Shown: positions 50,480 through 60,085 of the stretch, one piece after another | How the letters are laid out: every line of letters begins with the position of its first letter | Numbering within the stretch: the first letter of the stretch is position 1 | Assembly (NCBI GenBank): GCA_039105265.1 | Contig: JAPFFF010000067.1 | Location: 124,001-188,000, forward strand | Reading direction: 5' to 3' | Origin: Tritrichomonas musculus | Taxonomy: Eukaryota; Parabasalia; Tritrichomonadida; Tritrichomonadidae | DNA length: 64,000 nt | Notes under the pieces: model-generated | Databases searched by the model: none | What the model was told of the DNA's origin: nothing | The model's input: the letters and a program-made list of their open reading frames with translations, nothing else | Made by a program: the position numbers and the translations under genes

Positions 50480-50626
50480 AAGTTTACAATTATTTTTATA
50501 TCACATTTCATATCTGATATCTTGATAATCGATAATCTCGATATCAGATTTTTAAACTGATAATCCAGTATCAGATGTAAAAAAGTGACGTTTTTGATAT
50601 CGATTCTCAAAATAACAAGTCTAATT
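50480..50626. repeat. Second copy of the dispersed GATATC/ATCGAT repeat
   Basis: Read in reverse it gives TTGTTATTTTGAGAATCGAT, then ATCAAAAACGTC and later ATCGATTATCAAGATATC, resembling the repeat at 46130-46312. Confidence 0.4.
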
Positions 50627-50646
50627 GTAATATATTATAATTTTGG

Positions 50647-51359
50647 TTAACTTTTTGATAACAATTGATTAATATGATCAGATAAATAAATAATAACATC
50701 ATTATCAGATTGATGAAGCTCAGTAGCAGAATTTGAAATTATTTCTAATGCTTGTTTAAGCTCATCTAAAATAATAAATAATTAAGAAAAAGTTTCTGTT
50801 AAAATTCTTCTTAAATCATTATTTGAGTTTTTGTTAATGTTAGCATCAAGACTATACAATGAGAGCAAAACAAGTGAACATAAAGTTCCAGCTTTTTTTC
50901 TTAATAATATACTTTTCCTTTCAAAGTAAACATGAAACTCTGAAATAAAGTTTGTTATTGTAGAAAGAGTAAAATTGTAATGTTGAAGAAAACTTGCTTT
51001 ATCTTTGATATCAGAAAGATCGTTTATAAATGACATTAAACTTGAACCGTATTTATTAAATTCATCTGTTAATAAATTGTAAGTTTTTATAATATCTTCG
51101 TCTGATATTTGGTTTTCACTTAGAAGTATTGAAGCTAATTGAAATAGAACACCAACAAATTTTTCTGGAACATCAAATTTCGAAACTTTTTTAATAGGAG
51201 CAACTTTTTCAGTTGTTTCATCTTTTTTAGCTTTTTTTCTGCTGGTCCTGAATCACTAAAAACAGAAAATCTAGGATCAGATTTCATTCCATTTATAAGG
51301 TTTTCGACATTTTGATAATAAAAGCTTAACTTCAATGGTGTTGTGAAAAAAATAATCAA
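50647..51359 (-). pseudogene. Unidentified helical gene relic
   Basis: Minus strand. The N-terminal frame (LKLSFYYQNVENLINGMKSD) shifts by one base in an A-run near 51230 (GPAEKKAKKDETTEKVAP after the shift). It then runs FDVPEKFVGVLFQLASILLS and MSFINDLSDIKDKASFLQHY to a TAA at 50782, after which the same frame continues (LDELKQALEIISNSATEL) to TAA at 50647. It is an all-helical protein of about 235 residues in origin. I do not recognise the family. One frameshift and one stop suggest recent decay or sequence error. Confidence 0.5.
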
Positions 51360-51363
51360 ACAT

Positions 51364-51705
51364 TATAAGATAGCGATTGACAAAGATTTTCCATTAGCAA
51401 TGACCAATTAAGCGAACATTCTTTATAATGGAAAAGGTGTTGAAAAAAATGAAGAAGAAGCAATGAAGAAGAAGCAAAATGGCAACTTCTGGTTTATGGC
51501 TTGATTCTTTTTGATAAAAATGAAAATCTTGAAATGAAAGAAGAAGGTCTTTCATACATTAAAAAAATCAGTTGATGAAAATGATTCAAAAGCTCTTTAT
51601 GAGTATGTTCTTCTTCTTTTAGAAGAAAGTCTGATTGAAACAACAGATAAAAAAGAAATCTTTGAATACTATGAAAGAGCACCTAAAAAAAGACATAATT
51701 ATTAG
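51364..51705 (+). pseudogene. Sel1-repeat gene fragment
   Basis: Sel1-type sequence in three frames: YKIAIDKDFPLAMTN, a stop, ANILYNGKGVEKNEEEAMK; then after a shift LLVYGLILFDKNENLEMKEE; then after another shift KKSVDENDSKALYEYVLLLL and EIFEYYERAPKK before TAG. The G-KGVEKN and AM-YLKKS pattern is that of the kinase-Sel1 proteins nearby. Confidence 0.6.
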
Positions 51706-52190
51706 TTGCTGTAAACAATTCATATAGTATATTTATAAATAAAAGTATTCTCTTTTAATAAACTATATTCAATAGCTTGTTTGATGAATTTTTCATTAAA
51801 ATGATGTTACCCTTAGAATAAAATTAATCTGACATTAAATTTCAATGTTAAGCATTTAAATATCAACAAAAGTATACAATATGCTGTTATCATAAAATAC
51901 TTTTCTAATTTAAATAAAGACATTAAAATATATCAGTGGTAAACTAGAATCATTTATTGATGCCAAAGATGGAAGAAATAATATTTTTTTTTTGAAAAAA
52001 ACAAAATGTTAGATAGCAATTATATTCACTTTTTCAGAAAACAGGTTGAATAAATTGAATAAAATATTAAGAATTCAATTGAATTTGATAAAATCTTTTG
52101 ACATAAGAATGCTATCACCATAGAAAAATTGCGCGTTTTTCTACCGGGCGTTCAATTAAACCATTTAAATACTTTCAATTTATTTTTATT
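51706..52190. other. Intergenic
   Basis: AT-rich spacer. The last 60 bases before the next gene contain the only GC-rich piece (TTGCGCGTTTTTCTACCGGGCG), which may be regulatory. Nothing else seen. Confidence 0.4.
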
Positions 52191-52628
52191 ATGAGCGAAG
52201 AAGAAGGGCAGCATTTATTTGATATAGCTAATACTGTTTGTTCAAGACATGTGGAATATAGAGCAATAGAAAATGGTGATTATTTTGATATTGATGTAGC
52301 TTGGTACACCCGAGATGGAGTTCGATTCAGAAATTTAAACTGGCTTGAAAGAACATTTGCTTATGGCAGTAAAGTCAGTCAAGATACAGAAAATAAAAAA
52401 ACTTTAATGAGTATATCAGCTTTGAAGTCAAGACCAATCGAAATTTCCAAGAATGAAAATGGAGACATATTACCTATTGCTGTAATTGGTGGAAAGCTCT
52501 CAATTCTCAAGCGTATATGGGTAGAGGTTTCTCAAGGTCACCTTTATATACCAACAGTCCATTATGTTGATGTTTTTGGTGTCGATTACGAAACTGGAGA
52601 AGAAGTAATTGAAAGAATTTATAATTAA
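52191..52628 (+). CDS. Small protein of unknown function
   Basis: 145 residues from an ATG. Mixed alpha/beta composition, no signal peptide or membrane segment. Segments include FDIDVAWYTRDGVRFRNLNW and an end rich in aromatic and acidic residues (YVDVFGVDYETGEEVIERIY). No frameshifts. Base composition is clearly coding-like compared with the flanks. It is not a piece of any repeat family seen in this window. I do not recognise it; an expressed single-copy gene seems likely. Confidence 0.6.
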   Translation: MSEEEGQHLFDIANTVCSRHVEYRAIENGDYFDIDVAWYTRDGVRFRNLNWLERTFAYGSKVSQDTENKKTLMSISALKSRPIEISKNENGDILPIAVIGGKLSILKRIWVEVSQGHLYIPTVHYVDVFGVDYETGEEVIERIYN

Positions 52629-53099
52629 TTACTTCAAAAGAAGTATAATCGTTTTTATTTTTAATATTCATGGAATAAATATTATTTAATGCAGTCATTT
52701 CAAAACAACATTTCTTTATAAATTATCAGATATCTCAATTTATTTTTGAGAGCAATTATTTTATTTTTTGATATGTTTATTTTCTTTTGATAAGTTTATT
52801 TTAGTGATGAATTTAATAAATTGAATAACTAATTTAAAAAATTCAGAAAATAATAAAAAAACAAATTCCCCTCCTAATCTCTTTATTGCGATATTAACTT
52901 CTAATTTCCAATTTGTTCAGCAAATGATAAAATTGTAGTCATCATTTTAAATATCCTTTCATTAATAATATAAAAATATATAATATTTAGAATCATTTTT
53001 AATTTCTAAATTATTTTAGAATTAAAAAAAGAAAAAATAAAAAAGAGCATATTTAAAAATTAACTGACTTTTTATTCAATCAAAGAAATCTTAAATTCT
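52629..53099. other. Intergenic between convergent genes
   Basis: Very AT-rich spacer; no feature supported. Confidence 0.45.
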
Positions 53100-53792
53100 T
53101 CAATGCTTATGGAAGTATTCTAATGACTTCTTAGGATCTGGTTTGATTGTATCTGCACCTTCGTGCCATTGAGCTGGGCAAACTTCACCATGTTCACGAG
53201 CAAATTGATAACCTTTAACAAGTCTAAGAACTTCGTCAATATTACGACCAACATCTGGATGGTTCATGCTGATGTGGCGAACAATACCATCTGGATCAAT
53301 GATAACGGTTCCACGAAGGTCATGTCCGGCATCGCACATGTAAAATCCGTATTGCTTTGAGATTTTGGCACCTAAGTCACCGATGATTGGATATTTAATG
53401 TTTCCAATACCTCCTTCTTTACGATCTGTTCCAATCCATGCAAGATGTGAATAAACTGAATCAACACTTAAACCGACAACTTCACAATTGATCTTCTTGA
53501 ATTGATCGTATTCTTCTGAGAACTGAATAATTTCTGTTGGGCAAACAAATGTGAAATCAAGTGGATATGAGAACAAGACAAGCCATTTGCCTTTGAATTG
53601 TGATAATTCTATATCTCCAAATTCAAGTGATGGTAAAACTGCTTGACCTTTGAAATTTGGTGCTGCCTTTCCAACCTTAGCTACGCATGCTGGGCAGGGT
53701 CCCCCAAAGTGGCATGGGCAAAATGGTGGGCAATGGCAGTCTGGACCGCATGGACATTGTTGACCTGAGCAACATTTCTTATTTTCACACAT
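53100..53792 (-). CDS. 2-Cys peroxiredoxin with cysteine-rich N-terminal extension
   Basis: 230 residues. The catalytic body (about 38-230) is a typical 2-Cys peroxiredoxin (AhpC/Prx1 type). The peroxidatic Cys84 is in DFTFVCPTE and the resolving Cys205 in EVCPAQW. It carries GGIG at 127-130 and a C-terminal YF pair (226-227), the features linked to sensitivity to over-oxidation in eukaryotic enzymes. It reduces peroxides with thioredoxin. Residues 1-36 are unusual: 11 cysteines in CC, CPC, CHC and CPAC motifs, with few hydrophobic residues, like a metallothionein or a small metal cluster. No hydrogenosomal or secretory signal is apparent. The ATG has a candidate initiator 11 nt upstream. Intact and with less AT-biased codon use, fitting high expression. 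Confidence 0.95.
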   Translation of the reverse strand: MCENKKCCSGQQCPCGPDCHCPPFCPCHFGGPCPACVAKVGKAAPNFKGQAVLPSLEFGDIELSQFKGKWLVLFSYPLDFTFVCPTEIIQFSEEYDQFKKINCEVVGLSVDSVYSHLAWIGTDRKEGGIGNIKYPIIGDLGAKISKQYGFYMCDAGHDLRGTVIIDPDGIVRHISMNHPDVGRNIDEVLRLVKGYQFAREHGEVCPAQWHEGADTIKPDPKKSLEYFHKH

Positions 53793-53798
53793 TTTATT

Positions 53799-53805
53799 AA
53801 AGTGA
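53799..53805 (-). promoter_or_regulatory. Candidate initiator of the peroxiredoxin gene
   Basis: Minus-strand TCACTTT matches TCA(+1)YWW; the leader would be 11 nt. Confidence 0.5.
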
Positions 53806-54351
53806 AGTAAAAGTCTTTTTGCTTGTTAGTGATGATAAACAGAAGATAAAATTATTTTATCGTTGTTTTTTCAATGTTAATATCCGAAAAATCTTTGAAA
53901 AAGTTTGTTTCATTCAAACATTAGGTTTCAAAAAGTTGAATTTTTTTTATAAAACGATCAATTTTTCAAGAAAGTATTTTCAATTGCTTAATATTTTCAT
54001 ATAACAATTGTAAAAAAAGCATATTTACCTAAGAATATATATTTTAATTCTGGTATTGATATATGTGCTATATAAATTTTTTTAATAATTTATAAGCTAT
54101 AAAGTAAATCCATTATCTTTTAAGATATTAGTATTTTGTTATATAATAATTAAAAATTAGTAAAAAAATAACAATATCTTAAGTAAAAAATAATTAAACC
54201 TGTTTATTTATTGTTTTCTATGTAATATTTAATTCAATAAAATAAGATATATATATGTTTTCACTCATTCTCGAGATACCTTTATTTTTGATATTGGTTT
54301 TTCAGAAAAAGTAATATCACTTATATGTTTATTTTTAATATATATTTATAT
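53806..54351. other. Intergenic, nothing recognised
   Basis: AT-rich spacer between two minus-strand genes. Confidence 0.45.
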
Positions 54352-55890
54352 TTAAAATTTCCAATTATTTTTAATAGACAGATTAGATATTTGCATAAAC
54401 ATAAAAGACTTGACATTATCTGGAATATCCTGAGCATTTCTAATAATCATTTTCCAACCGTTAAGAAAGCAAGGAACTTTTTTGAAGTTATTTGATAACA
54501 TTTGCTCATAATCTTTATCAAATTTATCCAAATGAGATTCGAACATATAAGGAGTCTCCAATAATAAAACTGGATCATTAATTGTATATAGATGCTTATT
54601 AAAATGAATAATATTTTTATCACAAGTTTTGTTTGTTCCAATAATTTTTCTAAAAGCCAAAATTTTTAACAATTCAACAATTTCATTGCTGGATAATGAA
54701 CCAACGCTTGCATGAGAAAATAAATATCTGCTTCCAGTATAAATTTGCATATTTTCTTCAGAATCAGAAGTTTGAGTAAGAATATTATTTTTGTCAATTT
54801 GAATGTTATTCGTTGCCAGAATACAAATTTGATTTTTGTATGAAACCTTTTTAGATGAATAAGAAGAAGTCAATGACAAAAGTTTTTGCTTGATTAAATC
54901 GGACATTATTTGCATATCAACTTCTGATTCATTTTCAAAAGGTCCGATTAAAATTCGATCATATCTTTTCCCATCATTCAAAGAACAGAAATAAGTTTTT
55001 GGATGGTTTTCATCCACTTTGCTTTCAATTAAAAGAAGTTTGGCTTTACGATCAATTTTTTCTATATTTAAATTAATATCATTTTTCTTATTATTATCAG
55101 TTTCACCAATTAATGAAGCAAACATCTCTGTAATTCCTCTATCTGTTTCAATTAATAATTTTTTTGCTTCCTTTTCAATGTCACTTTCTTCTTTTCTTGG
55201 ATGTAAAATTAAAATGTTCACAAAATAAGCATACGTCTTATTTGATTTTGGTCCACTCCTTACATGCTTATCATAAACGAATTCAGGCAATTTCATTCCC
55301 TTCTTGAAAACTTTTTTCTGATCAAAATTGAATGGTTCAATTTGATATCTTTCATGAACATATTCAATTGTCTCCCAAACACAGAGCATATATAAAAATG
55401 TTTTGTTTCCTCCTATGAAATTGTATATTTGAATCAAATCAATTTTTGGATAAAGATCTTGAAAAAATGAGATAAATGTTAGTTCATCATGTTGAGTAAT
55501 ATAATAAAAACATTTTCGAAGCAAAGTCATTAAATCATCATGATTTTCACCAAGAATTGGCTTCTCATTTATGGGGCCTTTCTCACATGCAAGTCTCATT
55601 CCATAGCATCCATCATGATTTTTGATATGTTTGCAAATTACTGGAATAAATGACAGGAGACGACCAATATCTAATGGCGTATTATAAATATCATTGACTA
55701 AATATAAATTAGGGCAATCTTCTGAGCAATTTTGAATAAGTCTCTTTTTTAATGCATTCGGATATTCAATAAATTCATACCCCATTTCAATAGCTAACTC
55801 TTCATCTCCTCTCCGAAGAGATTTTTGAAGCGCTGAATATATAACATCAAACGAAAATCTTTTACTATAACCTTGATACCTAAGAAACAT
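54352..55890 (-). CDS. Unknown protein with MgsA/WRNIP1-C-like helical segment
   Basis: 512 residues from the ATG at 55890; the frame extends 12 codons further but only with TTG. Residues about 10-75 contain DVIYSALQKSLRRGDEELAI and a following YPNALKKRLIQNCSEDCPN. This resembles the C-terminal helical domain of MgsA/WRNIP1-type AAA proteins and its stand-alone viral relatives (SALQK-IRRGD, then L--RL---ASED). The AAA domain itself is absent. The middle and C-terminal parts have no recognised domain. There is a polar loop at about 260-290. No signal or membrane segment. A role in DNA replication or repair is a guess from the helical segment alone. Confidence 0.55.
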   Translation of the reverse strand: MFLRYQGYSKRFSFDVIYSALQKSLRRGDEELAIEMGYEFIEYPNALKKRLIQNCSEDCPNLYLVNDIYNTPLDIGRLLSFIPVICKHIKNHDGCYGMRLACEKGPINEKPILGENHDDLMTLLRKCFYYITQHDELTFISFFQDLYPKIDLIQIYNFIGGNKTFLYMLCVWETIEYVHERYQIEPFNFDQKKVFKKGMKLPEFVYDKHVRSGPKSNKTYAYFVNILILHPRKEESDIEKEAKKLLIETDRGITEMFASLIGETDNNKKNDINLNIEKIDRKAKLLLIESKVDENHPKTYFCSLNDGKRYDRILIGPFENESEVDMQIMSDLIKQKLLSLTSSYSSKKVSYKNQICILATNNIQIDKNNILTQTSDSEENMQIYTGSRYLFSHASVGSLSSNEIVELLKILAFRKIIGTNKTCDKNIIHFNKHLYTINDPVLLLETPYMFESHLDKFDKDYEQMLSNNFKKVPCFLNGWKMIIRNAQDIPDNVKSFMFMQISNLSIKNNWKF

Positions 55891-56225
55891 TTTTTGATAA
55901 AAATGGCCGTTTAAAATTAAATTCAAAAAATTTTTAGAGAGGGATATAAACCAACTTTAATGTATTCATGAAAGTTGTGATCAAATTTTAATCAACTATT
56001 TGATAGCTATATCATTGGCCAAACAGGTCTAGTTTTATTTTAAAATCATTAATATTGATTATATAATCAATAAAAATATTTAAAATATCATCGTAATCTC
56101 TATTAATATCTTTTAATTTAATGACAAAATAATTTAATTTACTAGTCAAAGTAATATGATGAAAAACTTTTATTATAATCAATAAAATATTATTTTAATA
56201 AAATAGCTTATAAATATCTTTTTCT
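55891..56225. other. Intergenic, nothing recognised
   Basis: AT-rich spacer between two minus-strand genes; no motif supported. Confidence 0.4.
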
Positions 56226-58709
56226 TTATTTTTGAGCTTTTGATAAATCTTTAATTTTCTTTTCAGCCCCTTCAACGCCATTATCAAAAGCTTTTTTAAA
56301 CAATAATAATGCCATATCAATTTCCTTCTGATTTTCACAAAGGAGTGCGAGTCTGTACTGCTGTGATCCGTCTTGAATCGAATTGACCATTAATTTTGCA
56401 GCTTCATAACAAGAAATGAAATTGGCCTGATCCTTCACTTTTTTATAAAGAAAAGCGGCATCTGAAAAATCGGAAAACAACTCAAATTTCTGTGCCATAC
56501 TAATGAGCAGTTCTTTATCTTTCGATTGAGAAATGCGCTTTAGAATGCATTTTCTCCATTGACTGAAAGCGCCATCTATTTCATTTTTGATTGCTTTTTC
56601 ATAATATTCAAGCTTCAATTCAAAAGAAGAGCAAACATCAGCGCATTTTAAATAAGCTTCGTGACAGCCTTTCCCAGCTGCTGCTTCATATCTTATTAGT
56701 GCATCTTCAGGACAATTTTCTTCTCGAAAAGTGTCGCCTTCCTTAATCAATTCTTCAACTGGAAGATCCAAATCCATCGATTTCTCTACATCTTCGTCAT
56801 GATTATCTTGAACTGCTTGTGCATCGCTGCTTGGATCTTTTGGACATGCTGATTCATCCTTTGAAGAATTAGAATCGAAATTATCTCCAGTTTTAACATT
56901 ATACAAATTTTCATTTGAATTTAATGCATCATTCGCAATTGGCTGATCATTGCCAAAAGATTCTTGATGAGGATTCGATTGTAAAGAATGATTTGACGAC
57001 AAGTTAGCATCATTGTTATTATTATCTTCTTCATCGGAAGAAGAAGAAGAAGAGACAATGATGATTTGTGACGGATTTTTAGGGAATTTTTCAACATGAG
57101 GATCATCGTTATTTGATGATCTTTGATCACTTTCAAGACTGTTCTTTATTATTTCAATTCTTTGTGCAGCAGTTGTGCTTCCTTCCGATGCAGCATTTTG
57201 AAGATATTTCAACGCAATTTGGCTGTTTTTTTGCACGCCAATTCCTTTGTAGCTACCGTCTGCATATTCAATCATTGCTTGTACATTTCCCATGTCAGCA
57301 GCAATTTTGAAATAATCCATTGCAAGCTGGTAGTCTTAGTCAAGATATTTTCCTTCCCTCAGCAATAATCCATACATGTAAAAAGCGTAAGGATTGCTTT
57401 TTTCAATTGCTTTTTTAATGTATTTCAAACCTTCATTGATTCGACTAATTGATTGATTGGTTTTCAATAAAGCAATTCCATAATTAACTTGAGAATTGGA
57501 ATCTCCAAGATCAGCTGCATTTTTCAGATATTTTTCAGCCTTTTTAAAATCAGTTCTAACTCCATTTCCATTCATTAAAGCAACACCATAAACAGCCATT
57601 CCACGAATGTCGCCTTGTTCTGCCGATTGCTTTAAAAAGCTCGCTCCAATAGCAAGTTTTTTAAAGTCATTATTGGCCATTTTTTGCATCAAAACACCAA
57701 GATTTTTTTGCGCTTTTGAATAGTTCAAATTGGCAGCTTTTCCATAATATTGAAGAGCTTTATTTAAGTCTATTTCAAAGTTGATTCCATTTTCATACAT
57801 TTTCCCAAGTTTATTCAAAGCAACGGGATCATTTTTATCGGCCAAGTTGACAATATAGTTAAACTCATTGAATTTTTCATATAAATTTTCAACTGTTGAA
57901 GAAGAAATTATTTGAGAACTTTTTTGAAAGACACTCAAAATTTGTTTGAAAGAAATTGTTGAATTCAAACATTTCGGAATTAAGTCAGCAAAAAGAGATG
58001 GAAAATACTTATATTTATTCTCATCATTAATTGCTAAGAATTGTTGTAAAGACAATTGTTCATTTTCACAGAAAAAAGAAAGACAAATTTCACACATTAA
58101 AACGCCAAATGAATAAACATCATTTGACATCACGGGTCCATTTTGAGACATTTTTGGATCTTTATAATCTTTATCATACATATCAGAATCACTTACATAA
58201 AGTTTCTTTATTTTATACAAGCCGTAATCACAAATGTAGAATTGATTCGCACTGTCAACAATGATGTTATTTGGACACAAATTTCCATGACAAATTAAAT
58301 GCTCGTGAAGGTAAGACATTCCTTTGGCTACAGCAAACAAACAATATATTGTATCATGTTTCGTTATTTTGGATTTGAGTTGCTGACTTTTGAATATATT
58401 TGAAAGTGTCGTAGTAGAAACATGCCCCATTGAAAAAATTGGATTAAAAATGCCATTGTGCGAAAAAGAAAGGTGCTTGTAACAAATAAGATATTGAATT
58501 TTTTGGGAATTGTTCTCATAAAAAGTTTGTAAAATAGTGTCTTGTATTTTGGCTTCTAAAGAACTGAATTTGAAAATTTTAATAAAATATCTTTTTGAAG
58601 GAGAACTTTTTTTCAATCCAGTATATAGTGCCGTGTATTTTGAAAAAGATTTTATTGGGAAAAAATTAAATTCGTCAAAATCTAGGAATAGATTAAGGTT
58701 TTTCTTCAT
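56226..58709 (-). pseudogene. Pseudokinase-Sel1 gene interrupted by one in-frame stop
   Basis: Read as one frame, 827 codons with a single TAA at 57336-57338. The upstream part (58709-57339, 457 residues) has a kinase-like domain: the VAIK strand reads FIKIF, HRD reads HGN (CHGNLCPNNII, near 140) and DFG reads DYG (near 160). It is thus a pseudokinase. Sel1 repeats follow from about 290 (ALQYYGKAANLNYSKAQKNL). The last repeat before the stop ends REGKYLD and is continued in the same frame by DYQLAMDYFKIAADMG. The downstream part (ATG at 57320, 364 residues) adds Sel1 units, an acidic Ser-rich linker (SSSSSDEED) and TPR/Sel1-like helices. Since the stop sits inside one repeat, it is a young nonsense change, a sequencing error, or a read-through site. 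Each half could still be made separately. Confidence 0.75.
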
Positions 58710-58953
58710 TTGCTTTTTTTTTTAAACTTTTTCAAAAGATACCATTTAAATTTTTTCAATGATATTTTTATAAAAAATACGTTAATATAAATATTTATAT
58801 CAAAATATCTCAACATCTACTTTATACCAGAAATTTTTGTTTATAATTTATAATTAGCATCACTTATATATTATTTTTTTGTTGTGTTAAAATTAGTTTT
58901 TATTTGAAATGTTGAAAAAAAGCCAGATTCTTTCTTCATCAACTAAAATTTAA
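58710..58953. other. Intergenic between divergent units
   Basis: Short AT-rich spacer; nothing recognised. Confidence 0.35.
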
Positions 58954-59474
58954 GATTTTACTTTTAGTGGATGTTCATATTTGTTTGAGATTAAAATTCC
59001 TTCTGGTGTGGCTGAAATTGTTGATAATTATGAACTTTTACTTAACATTTTGGATTTTTCAAGCTTAAGAGAGCCTCAAGCATATGATGATTACGATGAT
59101 GATAATGATGAAGATGATATGGACAATAATGAAGCTTTTATCGAGACTTCTTTATTTCCTCTTGATAATCGTTATGATGATCCAGATGACACTTATTTCA
59201 TTAGTCCTGAAGAACATAAAGGTGTTATGACTGATAAATCAGCTGTTTATTCATATTGAAAAATTCTTTGCATGATAATCGTTATGATAATCCAGAACAC
59301 TATTGGAAATTGATAAATGTTTGCTGTGAAGAAGAACCTGATTAGACACCATCATTCGAAGAAATAACTAATATTCTTAGAAATGACATATTTGCCATTG
59401 ATGATATTGGAATGAAAACAAACTTAGACGAACTTTATGAATATCAAAACAGAATTGATCATTTATATTTTTAA
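58954..59474 (+). pseudogene. Protein kinase C-lobe relic
   Basis: No ATG opens the frame. It holds an acidic insert (DDYDDDNDEDDMDNN) before the activation-loop end (YFISPEEHKG) and the helix-F start DKSAVYSY, then a TGA. After further breaks, WKLINVCCEEEPD and PSFEEITNILRND mark the end of a TKL-type kinase domain. A 27-base piece (GATAATCGTTATGATGATCC) is imperfectly duplicated at 59164 and 59275. At least two stops and one shift. Confidence 0.6.
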
Positions 59475-59582
59475 TTTCATTTATTCCTGAACTAATAAAA
59501 TCAGCAGATTCATTCTGTTTGTTATCAAATAACAGTGGATATTCCTTTATTAAAGCCAACTCGTTTTTTTCTTATTTCAAGG

Positions 59583-59795
59583 ATGCTTTTGTGGAATCCA
59601 ACCAAAAGAATTACAACAGTTGAGCATCCATACTATACAAAACTTCATAATGAAGATCATTTATTTTGATAGTTAAAAAAACTAGAGCCTGAAGCAGTTG
59701 TTCATCACCAGATACACAGCAGAAAATGGCGTCGAGATTGTAACTGTCGAACTTTTGAACTCGTCTTAAATCTCGTTCTTCTTATTGATCATTGA
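59583..59795 (+). pseudogene. CMGC (MAP-kinase-like) kinase C-terminal fragment
   Basis: MLLWNPTKRITTVEHPYYTK is the end of a CMGC kinase domain (usual form: ML-DP-KRIT-EEAL-HPY; a few residues are missing before HPY). HNEDHLF is followed by two stops, then KLEPEAVVHHQIHSRKWRRD continues in the same frame. The N-lobe and catalytic loop are absent. Confidence 0.55.
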
Positions 59796-60085
59796 TCCAA
59801 AGAAACTTTCATAAAGACCAGCTGATAAACTATAAGAGTGGTTTTAACTTGACTAATCCAAAGCAAGTCAGAATTTATTAAACAATGACACTCTTTTTTA
59901 ATAAATTTGGTAAATTTACCGATATATTTTAAATAAATAAATATGTAGATATCTATATTATTAAATATTTATCAATTTCCAATGATTATTTTTGTTATAT
60001 TTATACAAACAAAAATGAATTATTTTTAACTTTTTGTGAAATCTCATTGTATTGATTGAAATGAATATTCAATTTTTTATGAAAA
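59796..60085. other. Intergenic, nothing recognised
   Basis: AT-rich spacer ahead of the ankyrin gene. Confidence 0.4.
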
